Origin: Clytia hemisphaerica
Taxonomy: Eukaryota > Cnidaria > Hydrozoa > Leptothecata > Clytiidae
Reading direction: 5' to 3'
Length of the DNA stretch: 64,000 nucleotides
NCBI GenBank assembly: GCA_902728285.1
Contig: CACVBU010000363.1
Span: 62,001-126,000 of the forward strand
Every line of letters begins with the position of its first letter. Position 1 is the stretch's first letter. A program made the translations under genes and the position numbers. Shown piece by piece: positions 44,345-53,414 of this stretch. The notes under the pieces were generated by a model that made no database searches, was not told the origin of the DNA, and saw nothing but the letters and a program-made list of their open reading frames with translations.

Positions 44345-44370
44345 TAAAGAAAAGAAGAAAAGAAAGCAGA
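44345..44370 (+). promoter_or_regulatory. Polypurine tract before the 3' LTR
   Basis: An almost pure A/G run (AAAGAAAAGAAGAAAAGAAA...) ends right before the 3' LTR, where second-strand priming is expected. Confidence 0.75.
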
Positions 44371-44371
44371 T

Positions 44372-44646
44372 TGATACTTTTACCTTTAGACTATCAATAA
44401 ACTAACTAAATAATAGCTGTGGAGGAGCTTGGAATTATACAAGTGAAATTGTACATTGTTGTTTTATGGTTTCATTGTTGGAGTTATTTATATTGAAGTC
44501 GTGTTATATTGTTTTATGGTTAAACGTTACTCGTGTTGTGGAGTTGATAATTGTTAATTGTTTTATTGGAGAAATATTGTTTATTGTTTTGTTGGAGATA
44601 TTGTTTTATGGTTACCAACAACAAGGTAACTTTTTTTCAATTTTCA
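44372..44646 (+). repeat. 3' LTR of copia element
   Basis: 275 bp, TGATAC...TTTTCA, followed by the target duplication AAACC at 44647. Confidence 0.9.
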
Positions 44647-45076
44647 AAACCTTCCAGTTTCGTTAAGAAATTCAACAACAGAACAAAGAATAGATTTATT
44701 TAGATTTGAAGTCAAACTTTCATCCCCATATAATAAAAGCCGACAGAAAAAAGGAGGGTTAAGTGGATGAAAAACAATGCCTAGGGTCTGAAGTTTGTCG
44801 AACAAAGATTGTCTTGCATGGGAATATATAGATCAGTGCAGAAGAAAGTGCTGAGTGTTTTCAACAGAGTTAGTTCGGCAACCACAGAAAGGGTCTAAAG
44901 CGTCGCGGAAGCCATGTCTTAATTTAAACTTGTTGAGATGGCTGAAACCGACCCGAAGTCAATTAAGAAAGATCACTACTTGAATATCAGGAACATAGAA
45001 AACACGAGATTGCTTGGGTCTCAAAAATTTATAGATTGCTTTTTTGAAAGTTTTAATAGAAGGTAGATCTCATATA

Positions 45077-46194
45077 TTATATTACCTCCCAGAACATTCC
45101 ACTGAGATATGCAGTAAGGAAAAAAGTGTTACGGAAACGCTCAGTTCGTATGTTAAGAGGTCGAGGATAAATAGGATTTCTTGTTCTAAGGCCACCCGGT
45201 GCTGTAAGTCTTACTGGCAGGTAGTTATGTAAATACGAAGGGGCTAAATTGTTAATAATTCCATAGAAGAATGTCATTCTTCTAGCAAAGAGCCTGTCAG
45301 CAAGACTTTCAAGACCAAGTTCTGAATATAGTTTTTCTTGAGACGTTCCACGAAAACAGCCTGTTATAGCTAAACAGGCATTATATTGAATAGACTCAAG
45401 CTACTGCACAAAGGTAGCATTTCCTGGGCAGTCATATACAATATCACCATAATCAAGATGAGGCCTAATGAAAGATTTATAAATGGTTGGTAGAGATCTC
45501 CTAGGCACATACTTGCGAAGTCGGTTAATAAGACCAATTCCTTTATTGGCCCAGATTGGCCTTTTGTATCTTCTCATTTAGATGGCGATCAAAAGAAAGA
45601 ATCTAAGATTAGACCAAGATGTTTCTGGTACTCAATGGTCGCGATATTAGAATTATTAAAGGAGATTACTGGAGTGAGTCTACAGGTAAAATAGACGTCA
45701 ACAGCTTGCTTAGATGGGTCAGGGTTAAAAGACATCTTCCATTGATGAGCCCAATCAGTTATCCTGGAGAGATCTCTGTTAAGTACATCAAGGCTCAAGA
45801 GTTGATCAATCACAAGAGAGAATAAAGAGGTATCATCGGCAAAGATCTTGGGTTTTGACTCAAGGTTTTTTGGAAGATCATTAATATAAATTAAGAAGAA
45901 CAATGGACCAAGAATCGTGCCTTGAGGTACCCCTGCATAGATTAGCTTCCACTCAGATGTTTTACCCAATCAACACAACTCTCTGATGCCTATCGTCAAG
46001 AAAGCTGCGAATTAAGGAAAGCAACGGTCCAGTCACCCCATAAGATTTGAGTTTAAAGAGTAAGCCATCGTGCCACACCCGATCGAATGCCTTTGAAATA
46101 TCTAAAAACACCCCCCTGGTATCTAGAGAAGGATCTTTGTCAAACCCTGTATAAATATCATGCGTTATGGATAACAACTGAGAAATGCAGGAAT
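45077..46194 (-). pseudogene. LINE reverse transcriptase fragment
   Basis: Two overlapping frames contain RT motifs: DISKAFDRVWHDGLLFKL at 46.1 kb, then GVPQGTILGPLFFLIYINDL and the catalytic FADDTSLF at 45.8-45.9 kb. Further left, thumb-like sequence (SLPTIYKSFIRPHLDYGDIV and LFARRMTFFYGIINN) continues with stops and shifts. Motifs fit jockey/CR1-type LINEs. No endonuclease domain is present, consistent with 5' truncation. Confidence 0.8.
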
Positions 46195-46239
46195 CCCATG
46201 TTTTGTCAGATAGTCCCAAGTTAGAGCAGTTGACGGTAC

Positions 46240-47918
46240 ATGGCTATCAAAATTGTAGAATTTGTTAAGGGTGCAATTATATACACCCTTATTACTATTT
46301 GAATAAACGGTAAATGTGTAATTGCATGCTTAGGCTGCGGTCACAAATAAGTTGTGTTTGCGTTCTCCGACCGACTCACTTTCTATTTTCAAAATCTGAC
46401 CCTTTTCTACTTGGAAAGTCGGAAAATTTGTCCAATTTTTAGCGATATTATTTAAAGAATTTTGTAGATTCAGCTTAGCCAGCGTTTTGATCATTGAGTG
46501 TTTTTAGAGACACTCATCGAGCAATTTTTTATAGATTTTTTGCTTTAAAAAGTTCTTTTTGTGCGGTCGTGATATGTAAAATAATCACATTGCAGCTTGT
46601 GCGCTCAATGATTCTTTGTCGCCTTAACAAACCTATGCTCAGAGCGCATTTTTCTGATGATATTTTAGCACCGCCGGACCGCCTATATTCAGAGTGCATT
46701 TTTCTGATGATTTAAGATGTCGACCAATCGACCGACATCAGGTAACTTTTTTCTAAAGCCTTTGTTAGAATACAATAGCTATTTATAAGAACAATGGAAA
46801 ATTTCGGTTTTTGCTCACTTTGGCAGTTACATCAAAATGCCTCGAAAATGTCAATATGAAAATTGCGTAATCAGAGAACGTATGTCTCGCTCATTATAAA
46901 AAGGCCGACACAAACTTTCAATAATTGGATTGTAACATCGAGTTAAGTCTCTTTTGTTAAGTCACCAGGGGGTAAATAAAACAGACCTTGATACATTTAT
47001 CGTTCGTTTCAACTTGACCATTTGTTTAAAACTCAGCCTCCTAAATATTTGGGGTAGGTAAAATATGTACAAAGAAATTCATACTTTTCCAACCCGGCCA
47101 ATCTTTAAAAAAGAAGCAAACAATAAAATGTCATTACCCTTTCCAAATAAACCTCTTCGGTGGCGAGCGTAGTCTACTCTGACGTAGTTGTAAAAGTTAT
47201 GTAATGGGAGTTTGACATAGTAATGTAATGTTGTTTGGGGAATTATGAAGTTCTCTGGGATTTCGATTGCATTTATTCAGGTCTATTTTTTATGACTTCT
47301 AATGGTACTTTTTCTAACGAGTTTGATTACTCTGTTCTCACACTTATGTCTTTTATTTACGCGTCCTTTTCCGTGATTACTTTTATTTATATTTTTAAAG
47401 ACAGGTAAGAAGGCATATTGATGTAACTGTTTGGGCATGATGAGTGACGTCATCAAAAAAAATTTTTGTCAAAAGTTACCTTACGTGACAAGGATCTTGT
47501 GTGCCAAATTTCATCCAAAAAGACCCACTAGATCAAAAGTTAAGGGGTGGTACAGGAAAAGCCCCCCCCCCCTAGTTCTGAACCGCCCCTAAAAGCCTAG
47601 TTTGAATAGGGTTAAGGTAAAAAGGTTGCAGGATTTGGGTTAGCGAGGCAAAAATCGCTAAAAAACTGGTAAAATCGTAATCCTCAAAAATCGAAGTACC
47701 AGCCTCACTGCTGAAAGGCCTTGGGTGCCAAAAAGAAGAGGGCCGTTTGATTCATTGGTCGAAATTTGATAAACAGCTGCAAAGGAGCGCTGGGATGGGA
47801 AGCAATCTGTTGAAGAGACCACTTTCGTTTTTGTTGCAGATTTCTATAAAAACTTCTCTCAGGGATTACTTGTTAATGTACATGTACACATGTGATGTGT
47901 AAACTTGTCAGCATTGTA
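46240..47918. other. Intergenic sequence, no gene seen
   Basis: About 1.7 kb without convincing exons or defined elements. A TTTTTCTGATGAT-containing sequence is duplicated at 46640 and 46695. Confidence 0.4.
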
Positions 47919-48144
47919 CTGTCAACTGCTCTAACTTGGGACAATCTGACAAAACATGGGACGGTAATTCGGCCACCATTTCACCGAACCTCCAAAGTCA
48001 TTTGATTTGAGTTAAGGAACGGCGTATTTAAAAATACACGATTTCTCTTTCGATTTTACAGTAAGTGAAAATACAGACCAGACCAGATATGCACAACAGT
48101 CCCATGTTTCGACCAATCGTCCCATAAGTTAGAGCAGTTGACGG
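47919..48144. mobile_element. mariner-type MITE, intact, 226 bp
   Basis: TIRs CTGTCAACTGCTCTAACTTG and AAGTTAGAGCAGTTGACGG, flanked by TA. It is the reference copy for the split MITE at 35707-46236. Confidence 0.8.
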
Positions 48145-48693
48145 TATGTATTATGTTGTAAAGGAAAAGATAAAAGAGGTAAGATTAGCCTAGTTTCTAA
48201 TCCTGATATAGGAGTTTAAGTTTAGACTGTCTATGTATGCTATATCATCTAAAGAAAACTTCATGGATGAAAAAATAATTCGTTTTTGACTTTCCCCGGC
48301 GCACAACTACCTAGACTCTCGTTGTAAAATTTCCTACAGGAGGACATTTTTCCTCAGATGGTTAATTTTCAAGGGCCTTCAAAGGTTTACCATTCTCGTA
48401 AAAAAATTCAGCTATCAAACACGGCTTTATAAAAAAATGCGCAAGAGAATCCCTTTGAGGTATTTTGAAGCTAATAAAAGCCTAAGAGCACGTTCTAAAA
48501 GAAGCAGAAGACACACACTTGGTACTTACTGCTTACATGAAACAGTTTGAACAGAAAGTGTTTCTATTCCATGCAGCAGCCAGGTAGCAGAGTCTGAGCA
48601 TAGTCACTAGAAATATTAGTATTCAATTGACATTGGTCTGAGCTATAAATGAAATGAAATTTCACCTGAAACATTTGCTCACATTTCAGTCTG

Positions 48694-48987
48694 TAGCTTG
48701 GCTGGAAAAGGATAATTACAAGGTCTCAAAAGAAGGTTGTCTATTGCTCATTCCGACATTTTAAATTTTCCGGGGGTTTTGTTGTTTGGAATTGATTAAC
48801 TAACAGTTAGGTAGGGTCAGGGTTGCTAGTAACGGCTTGTCACTGTGCCGGGTGCATACTCGGCGGCTTGGGCCCCGCAGGGTTGCTAGTAACGGCTCGA
48901 ATTTCAGTCAGGTTATAAGTCGATGTCGGAATGAGCAATAGACAACCTTCTTTTGAGACCTTGTAATTATCCTCTCCCAGCTTGGCT
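48694..48987. mobile_element. MITE with ~65-bp inverted repeats around a GC-rich core
   Basis: GGATAATTACAAGGTCTCAA and the following 30 bp (48710-48759) recur as an essentially perfect complement at 48923-48972. The core (about 48768-48912) is a GC-rich block that occurs again at 49798-49957. Confidence 0.75.
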
Positions 48988-49321
48988 ACCATTATGGATT
49001 TTTCTTAATCAATTATTACGGTACCGATATTATAAATTCGATTCGAGCCATTTGATTGGATAAAGTTATAATCTTTATAATTGGTACATCGTGGTCCGCA
49101 TAGCATAGCCATCTACAGTTCAAGAAAATCTGAGAGCGATGGAAGAACTCAGTCGAAGAACTTTCACACTTTTTCACTGTCTCATCTCATCGAGGTCTGT
49201 CTGTCTGTAGGTTATATTTTTTTCTAAATAATGGGTATAGTAAAAGCTCTTCCCCTTGTTACTTTCCCTTGGATTTCAGACACGAGTCAAGGGCCTCTGA
49301 AACTGATGTTTTTTTCATATA

Positions 49322-49704
49322 CAGTCAGGCACATCCTGGCAAATGAACGGGGTATTTTTCACTTGCGACCATTGGCAAATGAACGGGGTCGAAAACGAAA
49401 GTGACGTAATAGCGCCAAATACCCAGTTTAATTGAACCGGGTTGGAAATATTTTGCTTCATTTCAAAGAACTGCATAGATGAAATTTTTTTTCCATGGGT
49501 CAATTTTGTCTTCGAAGATTGAAGAAACTTTTAATGAGAAAATAAAGTTCCCAGTTTTCTTCCTTTTTTCCCTTTTTCAGTTTGAAGTTCATTTTTATTC
49601 ATTTTCACGCTTTTAGCCTGAGACGTCCTATCTCATTTACACTGGGTGACGAATACCCCATGCAAAATGCTCACCCCGTTCATTTTCCCGGATGTGCCTG
49701 ACTG
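49322..49704. mobile_element. mariner-type MITE (CAGTCAGGCACATCC ends)
   Basis: CAGTCAGGCACATCCTGGCA and its complement at 49673-49704 form 32-bp TIRs, with TA next to or near each end. An inner repeat of CAAATGAACGGGGT is also present. Confidence 0.7.
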
Positions 49705-49712
49705 ATATAGCA

Positions 49713-50330
49713 GACAGTCGGAGAGAGTTATCGGATCGCCCAAAGTTACCTTCATTTTTTTATTTTATTTTTTTATCCACGGATTGCTGATAGTCACCTT
49801 TCCGGGGGTTTTGTTGTTTGGAATTGATTAACTAACAGTTAGGTACTCAAGGTAGGGTCAGGGTTACTAGTAACAGCTTGTCACTGTGCCGGGTGCATAC
49901 TCGGCGCCTTGGGCCCCGCAGGGTTGCTAGTAACGGCTCGAATTTCAGTCAGGTTTAAAAAAGGGGTACTTTTACCCATATTATAATAACATTACCCCCG
50001 TCTTTGGCCAGTTCGGTATAATATGTTATGAATTGCGTGATTTTGCTGTGCGGCAATGGCTCAGCGGATTGAGCGCGCGCTGGCTTCCGAATCTGATGGT
50101 CTTTCTTTGGTGGTGGTTCGAATCCCCCTCGGTGCGAAAATTAGACTGGTCGAAATTGATGGACTAATGATTGACAGGTATGAAAACTCAGTCAGAAATG
50201 AGAAACTAAGTCTCAGAAACTCAGACAGTCAGAAAAGAGAAAGTCAGAATCAGAGATTAAGAAAATAAAATAAAAACATGAAGGCGGTAACTTTGGGCGA
50301 TCCGATGTAACTCTTTCCCGGACAGTCGGG
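49713..50330. mobile_element. Inverted-repeat element carrying a second core block and a tRNA-derived SINE
   Basis: ATCGGATCGCCCAAAGTTACC (left, to 49750) is the complement of GGTAACTTTGGGCGATCCGAT (right, from 50285); arms are ~40-45 bp. Inside lie the GC-rich block 49798-49957 (shared with 48768-48912) and the tRNA-like sequence at 50052. Confidence 0.65.
50052..50140 (+). other. tRNA-derived sequence (Arg-CCG-like SINE head)
   Basis: A box ATGGCTCAGCGGATTGAGC and perfect B box GGTTCGAATCC. A TTCCGAA loop at the anticodon position suggests arginine CCG ancestry. The region before the T arm is expanded and the acceptor ends do not pair, so it is a SINE/pseudo-tRNA with RNA polymerase III promoter boxes rather than a working tRNA. 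Confidence 0.6.
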
Positions 50331-51074
50331 TGTTTAAGATAAAAACTGCAATTATTGCTCTTTTCAGAAATGAAATGCTGAATCAGCAAAATGTGTTGTC
50401 CTTTTAAGGGCAAAGATGTCAGAGGTGTTTGAAAACAGTAAAATTGCATCGAGAAAAAGGTTTTTCGGATTTTTAAAAGTAATTTTTTCAATTTTTTGTT
50501 GCTCAATAACATGAAAAGTTCTAAAATAATATGTTAAAAGATCCTGCATCGATGCCGAAACACAGCCAGAAAGAGATAACAAAACCCCCGTTGTAAATAG
50601 ACTTTTTTTCAAAGAGGCCACCCTGTTGAATATTTATGTAGTCCAGCAGAAAAACAATGATAAAACCATGCATAATTATTACAATATGCATGATACAGTA
50701 ATTATGCATGGCTCTATCATTGTTTTTATGGCTGGACTACATAATTATTTAACCGCGGACGTCCTTTTTGAAAAAAGGTCTATTTGTTTACATATGACTC
50801 GATTTTGCTATCTGCATTTCCAACAAAAACCAGTTGAAAACAAAACTAAACGAGGCACAGTGGGCCTACTTATCGCAAGGGTGTCAAATACCACGTGTTG
50901 AATAATAAAATCAACTTTTATTTCCAATAACAGCAATAATTGCAGAAAACGGCAACTTTCATTTATTTACTTTTTTATTTTAATGCTGATTCAGCATTTC
51001 ATCGTTAAAAAAATTGCCGTTTTTGACAATAATTTCCGAAAAGAGCAATAATTGCAGTTTTATCTTAAATACCC
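50329..51074. mobile_element. Foldback element: ~746-bp near-complete palindrome
   Basis: Termini GGGTGTTTAAGATAAAAACT and AGTTTTATCTTAAATACCC pair over ~45 bp. The centre (50636-50745) is a strong palindrome around CATGCATAATTA/TAATTATGCATGG, and sequences between (ATAGACTTTTTTTCAAAGAG and TTTGAAAAAAGGTCTAT) also pair. No coding frame. Confidence 0.75.
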
Positions 51075-51726
51075 AACTGGCGGATATAGCTAAATTCTTA
51101 AGTTCTTGGACTTCCATGGACTTTCCACTGAAAGCTGTTTTCGTTCTTCTTTAGATTTAGTTCTTTTGCCTTCTGGCACCATATTCCCTGAAACAAGGTT
51201 TAGTTGTTCGTTTTTTGACAGAGCGTCCCTTGCTTTATATTCAAACCGCTAACAATGTCTTAGATTTGCAGATTTGTCTAGTTTCTAACTGATATAGGAG
51301 TTTAGACTGCCTGGTCTTTTGGACCTTTCCAGAATTTGTCTGTAACAGGGGGCAGACTGCACAGGATTTCTGAGAGAAAAATTCAAAATTTCCAAGGCAA
51401 GAGAAGAAAAATGTATGAATTCCCAAGGCAAGGCAATTGAATTAAAAATGGCAAAAAAGAGTGGAATTTCCGACGCATTTTACAAAAGTATATGGATATC
51501 GACTCCAGAAGTCATGCAACTTTTGTTGACGTCAAAACGTGAACTTTCGTTCACTTCCGTGAACTTTGAACCCTTCAAACTTTTTTCTATGTATGCTAAA
51601 GTGTTCCGGTTTTTACTAAAAGAAAGCCCATGATCTGCAACAAGCAATCACTTAAGCCAAAGTCTCGCAAAGGCGGGACAAAAATCAGTTTTTTGAAGTT
51701 TGCAATAAAATGCCACATAGAAGATC
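51075..51726. other. Intergenic sequence, no gene seen
   Basis: No exon recognised. The right part (about 51640-51726) matches 56995-57085 and belongs to a duplicated host repeat. Confidence 0.4.
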
Positions 51727-52235
51727 TGTGTCATCACAATCGACTTTAAATACAAATAAAATGGAACGTTCTAGCAAAACGAACGATAGGGAACGTTCTC
51801 GAACGTTTAGGAACGTTGTTAGAACGCCAGAGAACGTTCTTGAACGTTCCTGATCGTTCCCTGTTATTTACTACTAGTTTAGGAGTGTCTTGAAACGTTC
51901 AGAAACATTGCAGAAGAACGTTCGCGAACGTTCCTGTACGTTCGATATCGTTCCCTAACGTTCTTATTGAGTAATCTATTAGCTTTTGGACGCTTTTGTA
52001 TCGTTCATGATCGTTCTGGAACGTTCCATAGCGTTCCTAGAACGTTCCAGAACGTTTTAGATCGTTCCTGAACGTTCTGAAACGTTTCTGAACGTTCTGG
52101 AACGATCTAGAACGTTCTGGGACGATCTAGAACGTTCTGGAACGTTCCAGGAACGCTATGGAACGTTATTGAACGTTCGAGGACGCTTGAGAACGTTCCA
52201 ATTCATTTGTACTTCAAATCGCTTGTGATGACACA
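51727..52235. mobile_element. MITE packed with GAACGTTC palindromes
   Basis: TIRs TGTGTCATCACAATCGA and CGCTTGTGATGACACA. The interior holds more than 25 AACGTT-type palindromes (GGAACGTTC, TCGAACGTT, AGAACGTTCTAG). The uninterrupted host sequence at about 57078-57095 (CATAGAAGATTATTCAAATT) gives an empty site: here GAAGAT and TTTCAAATTC flank the element. Confidence 0.8.
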
Positions 52236-52448
52236 TCTTTCAAATTCAGTATATATGTCTGATTAACACTGCTTGGCCTACCTACACAACCCTATTTCCA
52301 TCATGTAGGAGGATATTTTCACAAATGGCTGAAATCCTGTGTCGGTCGAAAACTGAGGAACAGATTATGTGTCTTGAAATATTTTTTGACTCATATGTGT
52401 AAAATGGTAGAACTTAGCTGTGGCAAATCATTTCAATGGAAGTTGTTG

Positions 52449-53130
52449 CGTAGGGTGTATGATGAAATGGCAAAAATTTATAATTTGGACAACTTTTTCT
52501 GGTAATTTAATCTATTTGAAGACTTTCTGTGAAAAAATTTATTCAAAATCTTCAAAATTGACCGTTTGCCCCAGGGTTTTGTAAAATCAATATTTTCGAA
52601 AATTTGCGAAAAACAAGGTTTTTGCCTGAAAAAAAATCCTAAAACCAGCTGTGTTGGTGCTACAGCCCTAAAAATTGGGCGCAAAATGTTCCTTGGAAAA
52701 AAGTAGGATTAGAATGTAACAATGATATAGCTCTATCATATATAAAAATTACAAAAAATGTAAGTTTTTAGGCCAAAAATGACAGAAAACGCGAAAAAAT
52801 GGGGTTTTGCCTGAGAAAAAATCCTAAAACCTGCTGTGTTGGTACTACAGCCCTCAAATTGGGCCCATAATGTTCCTTGGGAAAAAGTAGGATTAATTGA
52901 ATCAATTTCTGACACTCTTAAGTGCTTTGAAGTGATAAAATAGATGTTTCATTATATATAATCTAGTCTAGTACAATAAGCTATCCTAAAGGCAAAATTG
53001 AGAAAAAAATTGGGTTTTTAAGGGATTTTTTATCAAAAATACCCCCAAAATAGCAGAAAATAGCGATTTTTGAGCTTTCATAACTTTTAAAGGCTCAAAT
53101 TCAAGACTTTGAAACTTGGCATAATGAAAG
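52449..53130 (+). repeat. One-armed copy of the long-TIR transposon
   Basis: Nearly identical to the left arm at 57434-58240 (CGTAGGGTGTATGATGA; TTTTTGCCTGAAAAAAAATC; TACTACAGCCCTCAAATTGG). It also shares the ~48 bp to its left, so it arose with its flank by segmental duplication. A 33-bp block beginning ATTATGTGTCTTGAAATATT occurs on both sides (52362, 53132). Confidence 0.75.
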
Positions 53131-53414
53131 AAAATTATGTGTCTTGAAATATTTTTTGACTCATATTGAGTTACTTCTTCCCATCTTAACTCATTTTGAG
53201 TTGCTTTCTTCCTTGTAGTCATTTTAGATCACTAGTTCTGCATTGATGGATTTCCATGTCATCACATTTTCCTTTTCAACTACCAACCTGATTGATTTTC
53301 TGTGAATGTTCATTCTAGATTTTTGTTGTAATTTGTATTGTCTTTTTGTTTTGTGGGTTTTGTCTTTAGTGTTTCCATTTTGAGTAGTTGAAGGTTTTAT
53401 ACTTCTAGACTATA

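Larger units (their letters stand above)
36242..44646 (+). mobile_element. Ty1/copia LTR retrotransposon, interrupted in integrase
   Basis: Two near-identical 274/275-bp LTRs bound a gag-protease-integrase-RT-RNase H order diagnostic of Ty1/copia. It is flanked by the target duplication AAACC (36237-36241, 44647-44651). A 3.25-kb insertion (38138-41387, counting one target copy) splits the integrase. The element itself lies in a LINE. Confidence 0.93.
36001..46194 (-). mobile_element. 5'-truncated LINE (jockey/CR1-type), interrupted by a copia element
   Basis: It runs on the minus strand: the reverse transcriptase starts abruptly at about 46194, continues to about 44652, and resumes left of the copia insertion (36241 down to about 36001). 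That left part looks like a 3' UTR ending near an AATAAA (minus strand, about 36020). Fragments include RT motifs (see 45077-46194). The exact ends and target duplication were not resolved. Confidence 0.65.
35707..46236. mobile_element. mariner-type MITE split by nested insertions
   Basis: The left end CCGTCAACTGCTCTAATTTG and right end AGTTAGAGCAGTTGACGG are inverted repeats flanked by TA. The intact relative at 47919-48144, read in reverse, matches both parts: GTCGTGTATTTTTTAATATG up to TTAACTCAAAA at about 36000, and CCCATGTTTTGTCAGATAGT from about 46194. Everything in between is inserted DNA; roughly 60 bp of the MITE centre is missing. Confidence 0.75.

Noticed and set aside
50052-50140. 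Functional tRNA-Arg gene
   Set aside because: A and B boxes are good, but the acceptor stem does not pair and an insertion precedes the T arm.
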